A DNA stretch of 64,000 nucleotides from Thuidium tamariscinum (Eukaryota; Streptophyta; Bryopsida; Hypnales; Thuidiaceae). Position numbers and translations under genes: made by a program. Location: the NCBI GenBank assembly GCA_947034885.2, contig OX344750.2, positions 6,492,501-6,556,500 of the forward strand, written 5' to 3'. Shown in pieces: positions 23,976 to 35,516 of the stretch (positions are counted from its first letter, which is position 1; every line of letters begins with the position of its first letter). The notes below the pieces were generated by a model. It did no database searches. It was not told where the DNA came from and saw nothing but the letters and a program-made list of their open reading frames with translations.

Positions 23976-24588
23976 GATTTGAATTGAAGAAAACATGCCT
24001 CACTAAGTGTTCTAAGGGCAAAACACCCATTCCCGCACTTGTTCCTTGCAGTGGAATGTAGATTCACCCAAATGCGTCACTAGACTTCCCTTAATGTATT
24101 CGTCACATGTATGATTGTAATTTGCTAATACAATTGAAAGACATATAGGGAAATTTGGTTGGCTGAGTGCTGATTTTTGTAGGGTTCAGTTTTGGGGGCC
24201 TCTATAGGATGGTTCCACAGGTCTAGGGAGCCAATACTTTGAAAATTTGTAAAAATTACATACTGTATTCGAAAAATCTAATTTCTTTTGAATATTCATG
24301 ATTTTCACTCGCTAATACTAGAAAAATATCATTTTAAGAAAACGTTGCCTCCAACTATGCTGAATTCCTTATTTGGATGGTTTTGGGTGTTTCCACTGTA
24401 CAAGGCAATTTGGATTCACTCATTGAGTCACAGGTCTCATGAAATACAATAGAACCTCTTTAATTAGATAGGGCCAGGCCCATCTAACAATATCAACTTA
24501 GAGAGGTTTATTGTGATAGAGAAGGAATGCACATTTATGGTTGAAACATGAATGACGTAGTTCATTGCATAGAAAACGCAATCCTTAA
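23976..24588. other. AT-rich spacer, no gene seen
   Basis: Sequence between the dispersed repeat and the 969-bp TTAA element. No supported gene, RNA or regulatory site. Confidence 0.4.
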
Positions 24589-25557
24589 CCCCTCAACGCC
24601 CAAGGGGCACAAATAGCGCCTTTCAAAGTTTTTAGTCTAATTCAAAGTGCTATAACTTTTGCATCCAATGTCCAAATTCAGAAAAACTTGTTGGAAAAGT
24701 TGCGTGTTGTCTTCTAGTTTGTGTGGTAAAATTTTCAGATTGATCCAAAATGTGATGATCTTTTGGCAGCCAATCAAAGTTTGCAGGTTTAATTTGAGTT
24801 GAGAAACTGCATTTTAGGGCTGCAACTTTGGGGGCTTGTTTCTCTTTCATCAAATGATCATTTTCAATAAAATTTTCTAAATTTTGATTTCTTTAAAGTC
24901 TAGTTTGTGTGGTAAAATTTTTGTGTCAATTCAAGTTGTTTTGAATGTTTGGGAGCAATTCAAAGTTCAAAACCCTGCCATTTGGGGAATATAGTAAACT
25001 TTGACGGCTTGTTTCTTCTTCATACATAGTCCATTTTCAATGAAATTTGTTGGAAAAGTTGTGCATACTAGTCTACTTTGTGTGACTAAAGTTTCATGTC
25101 AATCCAAGAAGTAATGAGTGACTGAGAAGCGTTTTGGTAAATAGAGGTTCAGCCTTAGATGTAGTTTTTGTATTTTTTCTTGCTAATTTTTGACATTTCA
25201 AAGCTGTTTTGTAGACATAATGAGTTAATTGAGTGAATTTTTTTTCCACCAATGTGTTTTTATATTAGTTTTGAATCACTTTGTAGTGTAAAGTTTTTTC
25301 ATTTGAGTAGGTTTAGAAATCAAATTTCACCTCTGAATGTGTTTTTGGGAAAATTTCAGCATCCATTTTCAGCACTAAAACATTATAATCTTGCAATCTA
25401 TGCGGTCAAATGACTCCAAATTTTGTACACATCATCTACAACATATTTACTACAAGATTGTACGGTTAAGATTTGTATAGTTTAGTGACATTTTTATCTG
25501 TAAGGCTTTGAAAGCTATGATGTTTTTGAACATGTTTATGCCACGGGCCTTGAGGGG
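24589..25557. mobile_element. TTAA-bordered non-autonomous element, 969 bp, piggyBac-like ends
   Basis: Flanked by TTAA at 24585-24588 and 25558-25561. The left end CCCCTCAACGCCCAAGG and the right end in reverse complement CCCCTCAAGGCCCGTGG form a short TIR beginning with CCC, as in piggyBac elements. Inside, a degenerate unit of about 175-190 bp recurs three times, each with a (C)TAGTTTGTGTGGTAAAATTT-like block (near 24715, 24900 and 25070). There is no transposase frame. TTAA is four bases of AT-rich sequence, so the case rests on border and matching ends together. Confidence 0.65.
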
Positions 25558-25561
25558 TTAA

Positions 25562-26695
25562 TGTCTACAAGGTTCTACAAGTTGATTGTTGGAGGACACT
25601 TGTCTGCTAATGCACATTATTATATTTTTTATTGCTACAGTTGGGACTGCTGGGGTCTATCTGTCTATAGAGGTTCATTGATTTGGAGAGGGTCAAGCAA
25701 GAGAGGTTCTACTATATTTGCAGAAAGTATACACAGCAAATTGTCTGTTTCCTGACTTAAAAATGATTGTGGGGAGAAACTTCCCTTAATTTACAACCAA
25801 TCGGCCAATGTTGGGGTTACAACACTGAACTTTCGTGCCAACGATATTTCAAATGAGAATACCGTACCAGAGATCACAAACTGTACCAGTATCAAGTGGC
25901 ATGCACATCTGGTGACCTGGTGCCAAAGAATTTATGACTGTGCATGTCTCGAAGATCAACAGCTATCGATGTTTTTCTGAGCACTTAAGATAAGTCATAC
26001 GGAGTATTAAGTAGACATCCAAATGTTTCACCGGTAGAAAGAAGTTTGTGGCCACCCTGCTTCTGCCGGCCCAAGTCGCTGAGATTCCAGCACCTCATAT
26101 GCCTCCGTGGACCTGAGGTGCCGAGGTGGCGCTTGTGGCCCAGCTGGAAGGAGCACAGGGACCACGGGAGCGCGTTCGCACCCAGTTGGCCGCCACTGAC
26201 AATGCCAAGTCACAGCTGAAGTGGCGGTGAAAACGCCACGTATAGTGACATGTGGGAAGAAAGCTCTATCCCAGAGTGGATAAAACAGCCACGTGTGAAT
26301 CAGAGCTTGTGGCTCAAAGGAGTGGCGTAGACGCTTTTTTTTGTCCATTTTCTGTCAGAACCGCATTTCGAAACAAGTCAGTGCACATCCGCAATCCACT
26401 TTCGCCGATCGTAACAAGATAATGATCAACAATTAACAAATACTCCCCCCTCTTTCTGAAAAGAGATCCGTGTTTCCTGTGTGTTTCACAAAGGAAACAT
26501 GGGTCTATTTCAGAAACAGAGGTAGTAAGTTTTAACACGAGAGCGACAACTAATTCCTCGCAAATGTACATTTGAGGTAGGTTGATTTTTCATCTCACCC
26601 AACTTCACCTCAGAAGTGATTGATCAGCAATCTACGCAAAATGCCTAAAGGAAGAATTCCGACAACACCCACTGAGTACATGTACGGAGAGGAAC
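25562..26695. other. Spacer containing a GC-rich island
   Basis: Mostly AT-rich or neutral sequence. About 26030-26260 stands out as GC-rich and contains a plus-frame run reading GAEVALVAQLEGAQGPRERV and a little beyond, which has the look of coding sequence but is short and bounded by stops. It may be a captured exon or old gene fragment. From about 26600 the sequence is probably the 3' UTR of the MUT7-like gene. Confidence 0.4.
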
Positions 26696-29600
26696 CTAAG
26701 CGATGTGGTGCATTGATGAACCACCGAGAGCAAAGGCCCTCTCAGGTTCCTCCAGAAACTCGCAAGCGATGTCCAGTGGTTGTATGAGAGCATCATCCTC
26801 GAGAGCTGAGTCCTCATGGTTTGCCCTTGCACAAAAAGCAGAAAACTTTTCCCTAGCTCGATCAAACTGGAAGCCCTGCGTCAAAGAAAGAGAAGCATCG
26901 CTAATTTCAATGAGCAAACATTTTTAAATGAGCAACCAAGGCGGGTCAGTAAAGTGAAAATTATAGATTCCTTATAATAAGAACTCGTTGAAAGAAGCGA
27001 GGTTCTGGTGAGTCACTAGAACCTCAATTCAAAAGGGGAAGGAGGGTCAGCGTCGTGCATCCATTGGTCTTAACGGTGCAGATGAAGTTCCCTCCTGACT
27101 GTCTGCTAGGTGAATTAGAGACCGTAACCGCTCTCTGAAGAAATAATGTAACTGCATTGAACAGGACACAATCAGAATGGCCAAGCGAGGAGACATATTG
27201 CCTGGCCACTCAACTCACTAAAGGTCTCACTAAAAGGCTCCAGATACCCATCGTTCAGATCAAAATGATCTCGTACTAAAGAGGATGATGTTGAATCTGT
27301 CCTAGCCATGTCACAATCCGTACAAAGGGACTCTTAAAGGGAGGACGCCATTACTAGTTTCAGTTAAATTTGACTTGAGGGACCATCTTGCTCAGAATTT
27401 CCAACTGCGAACTAAGCTACTGAATTTGACGCCCTCAAAACACCTCAGAGCCTACCAAACGGAGGCGAGGAAAAGAAAAATCGGTGTTTCTGGTCAATTC
27501 CGGCTTCTCGGAAGTCTCCAGTAGTTGGAAGCTGCTGGAGCCAATACCCTTCATGCCTGCTCGGACTTAACGGAGAAAGATGGCTAGTACGGTGATTGTA
27601 TGCCCGCCCTTTTATTGAAGGGATTGATCTTTCTAGAAACGTAATTGGAAATTTGGTCATTCCAGCCGCTGTGAATTCCCTCTCTCCCACTACCACGAAC
27701 CTGTCCGCAGAAACCCGCCTAGCATGCCGAAAACAAGTTTGCGAGCTGGGTTCTCCAGCAGCCTTCATAGAAACACTCTAAAGAAAGAGGAGCAAAAAGC
27801 TTTACACAAGAGGACCTCCAGTTATATATATCTGGACATCGGTCTACATTCGACCTAGAGCCAATAATAAGTTAAGCTGGAAATATGGAAAAAATATTCC
27901 AACATTCAATGAACCCAAAGGGTGTTTATTAAGGGAACAATGGCATACGGAATTAGAAGAACAAGAGGGACATACCTGCCAAAAAAGGTGTCCGCATATA
28001 GAGCATTGCCAGTACTCCTCACAAGTCTCAAGCACGGATCGTGGAATTTCTTGAGTTGCTGGAGCTTGCGCCTTGGCTTCTTTTGATGTAAGAGGCCTCG
28101 GGGTGAACTCTCCATTGCACTTGACACATCTTGACAAAAGCTCTGATTCCGATACTGTGATCTGAAATACCTTAATTACCTGTCGGTCCATAGATGTCAA
28201 AATATCAGCTTATGTTCACAAAGAAGCTCCAGTAAGTATAAAAAGTAAAATAGCTTATTCCAATTTAGCAGGGCCTCAGAGGAAAGCAGCCACAGAAGCG
28301 GAATCCCAACCAGCCATTATAGCTCGAACAGTGTAGGTACATCAAACAGACGGACAGCGGCTCCTTCCAGATCTTACCTCTTCAAGTTGTTCCCATTTTC
28401 CTAATTTCTTGACGAAGTATGCAAGATTGTCAGGCATCAGTCGCCGCCGCAGCAATTTGATATCCTTGGTAAGCAATATCCGACCTTCCCTTTCTGCTTG
28501 CTCAACCATTTGCCTATATGCCCCATGCGTTTCAGAAACCAGACATGAATCAGCAAGACCAAGCACAAATCCACGACAGCAAATGCAGTGCAATTTCTCA
28601 CACCACGTCTTCCAGCTGAGAAATCGGATCCTTGTTCTAGATCAAGTTCAAATATTAATCAATCAAACCAGAAGCCAACATGGTATTTCACATATGACTC
28701 TTAGCATATACAGTTGATGACGAGATGATACCTTGGGTCACTTTTCTTAGTCGGAGGTGAAGCAGAATCAATACCAACGCAACGCAACTGTCGAGCCAAT
28801 CCCTCAACCTGCGGCGCAAATACTCAACCTTGTGAGACTGGAAAATGAAGTATTCCTTCATATAATTTAAGATACATGTGCACAATAGCAAGTACAGAGA
28901 GGTTCACAATCAATGCTGCAGCTCAGCTCAGCATCTATTTAAACCGCCACATACTATAAAGAGCTTCGATTGCAACAGAAGCCAAACGGTTACGAAAATC
29001 AATAGCAGAAAATCTGAAGCCTGTGATATGCTGCTATCCAGATATTCAACTCACCATCACATCACATAAGAATTTCGGTATCCCATCTCCGCCTATCCTC
29101 ACGTCCCAAGGTGCAGGTCCAACCCATTCCAGATTCAACTCATCTTTAGGATCTGGATTCCTCAGAGCTTCTCTAGCTCGCCGGCCTCTAGGCCTACGAG
29201 CATGTGACTTACTGCGACCCGAATCATTAACCAACAAGCGCTCTGAATACTTCTTCACGAACTTAGAGAATCTTTCAGCAGAACATGGCTGTTCGTCAGT
29301 CGCCACAGATTCACGAGAAGACGACAGAGGCGAGGGTCGGAGCGCGGCTTCAACCATTTGTGAAGCGGTGGCCATCTTTGGAGTGTAGACGTAATGAGGG
29401 GGAGTGGTCTCTCGGATTTTGTCCATTCCTGCGAAAAGAGCAAGTTATGAGATCTAAAGTGCACTTCATTAACACGAGTAGTCGAGAGAGAAATTTCTAG
29501 AACGAGACCTTATTTATGATTTAAAAAATACCTAAAAAAAAGATTTACCTGATTTCACCGTTAAACAATGATTAAGAGCGTCAAGTGTGGAATCATTGCC

Positions 29601-32048
29601 GAAAGTCTCAAATACCAAATATTAATGCAAGTTAATTCCTCTCTTTCCATGAGAGACCTTCCATAACATGATAGTTTTCTAGGAATTTGTCGAAACATAG
29701 TCCTGACTTGAAGTAGAGCTATACCCAGTGAAGCAAAGCCAAACTCTCTGCTTCGTACCTGTGAGGAATTTTAGTCCTGCTCCTCTAACGTCACGAAGGC
29801 TAGGTGCTCGCTGTTGAATCCTTAATCCTGGCTTATCGCCTGCTTCAGAATGAGGTGGAGGTGGGCTGATCAGGGCTAAAGCATCGGATAGCAATGCGTC
29901 AAACATAGCAAGTAAACAATGTGTATCAGCAGCAGCATAATAAATTTGATCTTCCGTTAGTGGTCGCTGCTCCCAGTCACTACACTGAGCATCCTGCGGT
30001 AAGTCACACCCAACAAAAGCATAAGTTACTCTCTATCATCCAAAATTGGGAGTATTCGGGGTTCAAGAAGGCCACACCTACAACTTTGAGTGTGCCTTGG
30101 ATTATGAAGATTCTGTGTTTCTTGCTGCATACTTTCTCAAATTAGACTAGCAGGAATCTTTACCTTACGGAGAGGGTGCCCTAAAACTGCCTTCGAAATC
30201 CCCGTTAGGCTGTAGGTTCCTCCCAAAACAAACCTCTTCCCTTTGTGCTTTACACTAGCAGAATTCGCATGGAGCAACTGTTTATACAACTTGGAAATGT
30301 CCATGTAAGGCTCTACCTGTGAGGTTCAACATTGGGGAAGTCATAATGGGACATCTTGACAATATCTTCGAATGAAAAGCAAAAAATGTATTTACGGTTC
30401 CGTGATGTACCAAAGCATCCTATCTCAAACCATTGAATCGTGACCTCAAAAGTCAACAAATCCCAAGGAAGGAAACGATTAAAGACCATGTCATGAGTGT
30501 ACAGTGAAATACGTACATTACAGCTTTACCATTGCATTTTCAAACCAAGTCACCCGCAATTCCGATGAACTCAAATCTCGACTACAAAATCAACGTTGAA
30601 AGCTGGAGGGCAGTGGCAACAACCTTATCGAAGCACCCACTAGCATCTGGGAAGGAGGCAGCCAAATGGAGCTGATCATTCTTAAAAGCAAATCCCAACT
30701 TCAAAATCCTAGGTGAACAGAACATCTTCTTCATTGGAAATGCAAAGTCGGCCGCTGAAAGAGCAAGCAAATCCAACATAAAAATAACTTCCTCCCCTTG
30801 GGACCTTTCACTCTCTTCCTCGGTAAGCCCTTCATCGTCTTTGCTGTGTCCAGCGCGTCTTATAAGCTCTGGCACCGAATCCAATGCATCCTCGTCCACG
30901 TCAAACTCGTTCTCACCGGCGTCAGAAAACTCCTGATCACCATCAGAGCCGTCCTCTCCGTCAGAGCCAGTATCTGTAACTTGCTCGTTGGAACTTTTGG
31001 ATTCCGTATCCCCAACATTACCGCCAAGTTCTTCGGGCGTCGACTCGTTACCTGAGCACCGAGATGTTGTCTGCAATTCTCCATTCCCTTCAAATGATTT
31101 ATTCACAATATTTTCCTCAGCCTCCGTATCTTTGCTCCTCAATCCATTCTCTTCTAAAAGGTTTTTACCATCAGGAAAGGCATTATTCGATTCGGGACCC
31201 AGATTCTCGTCCTTGCTTAGTGTCTCTAACTTGGCTTCCGTATGAGCTGTGTGTTCCTTACCCTCCTCGTGTTTCACAAATTCCTTCTGCGCCTGCGCGA
31301 GCACGTCTAGCAGATTATCGATGTTCTGCTCCGCGTCCTCGGTATTAACCTTCGGCGCAACAGCATTATTGGCAGATTGATGCACGTCCACACCGCCTGC
31401 CAGATCCGCCGCTACCTCAGAAATCTCGCCATTCCTTCCCAGTACAAGATCTTTCAAGCCATCTTGGACTTTCGTCAGCGTGGGCCGGTTATCGACATTA
31501 TCGTCAACATGTCTGGCAATCCTCGTCTTCTCTGATTCTTCTCTCTCTTTCTTATCTCGCCGCTTCTTCTCTGCTCTCTCCCTCTTCAGATTCTCCCTGT
31601 CCGTTCTCACCTTCCGCTTCTCCAGCTTAACTTCTTCTCGCATCCCCTCGCGCTCCTCCTCCAGCTTTTTTCTCTCCTTCGCAAGATCATCTCTCTGCCT
31701 CTCCACTTCCGATTTCTCAACGTTTAAGCTCTCTTCCAACTCCGCTCTGATCCTCCTCGACAGAAGAATTCTCTCCATTGTCGCCCAAGCTTTCGACTGC
31801 TTCCTAATCCGGCATGACATTTGGAGTATCGAAACGCGCGGTGACACGCCCGCTCTTCGCACAGGCTTCCACTCCGCGTCCATCGCCACAATTATGGCCT
31901 CATCCATAGCAGTCAAAAATACATCAAACTCTTCAGTTCCCGGCGACTTCACAAACAGAATTCGCTCGCGCGGGATCACAAGCTTCCAATATAAATTCTC
32001 GTCAGCTTGATCTGCATTCGCACCCTCTAATGACACCTCAGTCTCCAT
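26696..32048 (-). CDS. MUT7-like protein: 3'-5' exonuclease plus Mut7-C domain
   Basis: Predicted DEDD-type 3'-5' exonuclease joined to a Mut7-C (PIN-like) domain; relatives act in RNA processing or turnover. Exons: 30624-32048, 30164-30316, 29759-29993, 29055-29428, 28732-28808, 28378-28513, 27976-28179, 26696-26875; 2784 nt, 927 residues. The start at 32048 (GCGATGG) is the first true ATG; the frame is open further upstream but lacks ATG. Exo I is MDAEWKP (D57, E59), Exo II lies in ILKLGFAFKND (D458) and Exo III is YAAAD (Y545, D549). Mut7-C follows: PKFLCDVMVEGLARQLRCVG, EGRILLTKDIKLLRRR, then Cys pairs SRCVKCNGEF and WQCSICGHLFWQ, ending with FDRAREKFSAFC. Unusually, residues about 78-420 form a charged insertion, first Glu/Lys/Arg coiled-coil and then acidic, between SILQMSC and VIFMLDLLAL where relatives have only a short loop. 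The last intron is about 1.1 kb. Confidence 0.92.
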
Positions 32049-32690
32049 CGCTCCTCTAAACCTCTTGAACCCTAATTTCACTTCCGCTACAATTGAGCAC
32101 GGAATCCTCTTCTCACAATCACTCTACGTCACACAGAACTAAATTTCACCCTTTACAATGCGAGGTAGTCGTTCCAATCTGAAATCCAACTCCAGTAATT
32201 GCCAATTGATACCATCCGCTTCCCAGAAAGAAACTCCTCTTCAACGTGAATTCCCTATTTTGCGGAACCAGTCTCGCTCTTCACCAAGCTTCAAACGAAT
32301 ATGGATTTCAATTCAAAAGCGAAGCATATGATTGAAATCGAATTCAACAGGAGAATAGATTCAACGGAGAACGCCCTGACCGTCTGACCTAGAGTAGCAA
32401 TTTCGCAAGAAGATGGCTCAAAATAAAACTCAGAAATCTCAAAAAGTCCTCAAAGATGCCAAAACCTTTTCACTGTGAATTCGGAATCACGAAACCATCG
32501 CAAGGACGACGACGATGCGCTTTGCCGAAGAGCATCAACATCCCCGTAGCGCCAAGTGGGCTGTTGAGGCAGAGAAAATAGCGGAGAAACCAAAACTGAG
32601 TTAGTAAACTGATTAGTGATACTGTAAGTTTGACCTTCGCAATTAGTGAATAAGGTGGACAGACCCATAAACCCTAGAAAGGCGTAACCA
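32049..32690 (-). promoter_or_regulatory. MUT7-like gene 5' leader/promoter with telo-box
   Basis: AACCCTAATTTC at 32068-32079 (GAAATTAGGGTT in gene orientation) lies about 20 nt before the ATG. A second AACCCTAG occurs near 32670. The composition is GC-richer than the AT-rich spacer that begins near 32690, which may mark the outer edge of the promoter. Confidence 0.4.
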
Positions 32691-34992
32691 AGTTAGTCAC
32701 TAAAAATGATTTGATTTTTGTTTAGGGCAATGTCTCATGAAGAGGCAATTGCACGAAAAAGTGGGTTGACAAGGATGGCAAAGTCCAGCAAGGATGCTCA
32801 ATTTTTTGTAACAATTTGTGACAAAGAGGGCATTGCATAGAATTAATTGCAAAATATAGATGATAAAGGATCTATAGAATACAAGAATTTGAAAACCACA
32901 ATCACAAGTGGAAAAACCACATAATCACACTTGAAACCTTCATTATACCAAATAACTCATCCATAGTATGAACTTAAAATTTGTTGGTAGTATTTTATAG
33001 ATCAATAGGTGCATTCTTCATTTCTACATTAATCTAGAAAAAATCAAACCTTCAAACAATAGCAAGGTAAATCAACTCAATTTAGATATGTTTCCCCATT
33101 GCAAACACTTAATAAATTCTCCACTACAATTATGTGCCTCTTGTAAATACTATCAAATCATCCATTGCAATCATGCATTCAACCTAAAGGATAGCCAATA
33201 AATAAATTAAGTGTAGCCAACTAAATGTTCACCTAACAGCCACAATTAAGTCTTGGTTGATGATGAAGAAGTGACTTTGTGACAATGTCACTAGCATGGC
33301 ACCTTTTACCTTTAAATAAAAATCCATTAGAGAAAGTGCCTAATCTAGGATAACGGATTTGTCATATTGTAGCCATTTAAAAAATACTATAGTTATATTT
33401 GGAGAGTATATTGACCATTGTCAAGATGCTCTTATAGGAGGTAGTTGTTAGAGAGAATGCACGATTGAGTGGGCCAAAATCACTATAGTAATGACATTAT
33501 CTAGGACCTCTTCCTATTACAAACTCTATTGCCTATGATAAAAATTGTTCTCTTTGATTAAAAAGTCATACTTTTTATTCTATATATAATTGCTTAAATA
33601 ACCATGTAGTTAATGTTTAGAATGTCATGTACAATAAATATAGAGAGAGTACAGATTATTATAGATTGTCCTATATACTTTACAAACATTATGTGTGTAT
33701 TTCCTCATATTTTCAAATGATTTCTCAAGAGATTGCTAAAGTATTCTGTTTGTCAAGATCTTTAATTAATTATCAAAGCACATTGTTAATCATGACTTTG
33801 TAATTATTGGAGCTTTGCACTAGTCACAAGTTATTAAACAATTTTGCTTACGGGGCACCTACTTCCCTCTATATTGTTAGTGGTTTTAATTTACTGTAGT
33901 GAAAGTGGATGTAAGAAGGGGTCTTTTGGAGACTATGAGTTGTCAAAAACAATTGGAATCAATGTATTTTTTTTGGCAATTTGGTGCAAAATTGCACCAA
34001 ATTTTTTGGCCTAGTACCAAGCTTGTAGAAAATAAACAATAAAATTTTGGATGAAATCCCTAATAAACTTCAATTTTTTTTAAATATTGGATGAAATTGC
34101 GAAATAAATAGATGAAAATAGAATGATAGATATGTATTATGTGCTAATATGATATTTTCTATCCAATATATAGATGAATGTTGAGATTTGGAGCTCTACA
34201 ATAAAATGAAATATTGCTACTTTGGCACTTCATAAGAAATGAAAAAAAGACTATTAATTGGAATTACTATTTTACTTGTAAATTCTCCTTTTCTATAGGC
34301 TATGACTCAATTTTACTAAACAATTTTAGAATTTTGGTTGTGCATAGAGGTGGTGGTGCATCTAAGAGGCCATTGGGATTGTTATGAAAACTTGCTTTCT
34401 ATATATAAGGTTGCTTTAGGATGAAGCTTCCTATTTGTAGTTTGGTTTGGTTACGACTTATTCCAACAAAGCATTCAACAATGCTAGTATTTGAGTATGA
34501 AGATATGAGCATGTGAGCCTTGAACATGTATATAACTAGATATATAACAACCATTGATCATGGTGATTATGACATAAACATCTATAATGTAGTCATCTAG
34601 AATATAGTTGCACTATAATTATAGAAAGTTTATATATTATAGATATGTATACCATAAATATGTAGTATTCTAGACTGATGAGCTCACACTGTAAAGCTCA
34701 TATAATAGCAACCTTCTAAATGAGCATTTTAGAGTTTAGAACCAAACCTTCACATTGTAGCTATGTGCTCCAAGACCACACTTCTACTATTAGAATTTAT
34801 TCCAAACTTGTATTTTTTTTAGTGTTATGAATGCATGAGGCCACTCTTGAAATAAGAAGAGAATTATAGAAAAATATTGTTGTAAACATATGTTAAAACA
34901 TCAAAATCATTTGACATTAGTCAAATAGAAAATGATCATTCAAAATGCATAGGAATTGAATGTCAATGTCAATTGAATAGAAGCATTTTTAA
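32691..34992. other. AT-rich spacer, no gene seen
   Basis: About 2.3 kb of AT-rich sequence with no open frame above noise and no recognisable domain, tRNA or repeat pair that I could establish. Confidence 0.5.
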
Positions 34993-35135
34993 CCCTTAAA
35001 CATCGATGTGGATATTTTTGTCCAATAGATGAGAGAATATCTTCCTAGTAGGATAGAAGTGCAACTATTCATCCTCATAATTTTGTTGTGAAAAGGTAAG
35101 GTCTTCTACAATAGTTTGACTTCTAATGCATGCTT
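34993..35135 (+). mobile_element. TTAA MITE copy D, 3'-truncated
   Basis: Starts CCCTTAAACATCGATGTGGA after TTAA (34989-34992). It matches the first two-thirds of copy C (13868) through TAGGATAGAAGTGCAACTAT, TCATCCTCA and TTTGACTTCTAATGCAT. Similarity fades near 35135 and no right TTAA border is seen. Confidence 0.6.
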
Positions 35136-35516
35136 TTACAAGTTTTTCCCGGGGCTTGCATTATTCGAGAAGTTTGTTGATCACCTGCAAACAAGCCCTT
35201 ATTAATCAGGGGCTAGGTAGGTGATTTTTTGGGATTTATAGGGGGCTTACTATACCTAAATTTCTAAAGGGTGTTTATTTCATGTACCCTATCTTTTAGT
35301 TAAAAAAATTTTAAGTGCCAATTTTTTATATCCTATGTTCATTATAAGTACAATATAGTAGAAAGTCATACAAACAATTGATATACAAATAGTTACAATA
35401 AGCATCTGAATTCTTTGCCTAATCCTTGCAAACCCTAAACCAAATTTGAATAAGAATTTGAAATCTCTCAAGCAAATTCAAAAAACCTTTGCCATTGTAA
35501 ACAAAAATCATAATGT

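Noticed and set aside
30798-32010. Plus-strand frames up to 176 codons
   Set aside because: Antisense of the charged MUT7-like exon; Ser/Leu-rich composition is the complement of Glu/Lys codons.
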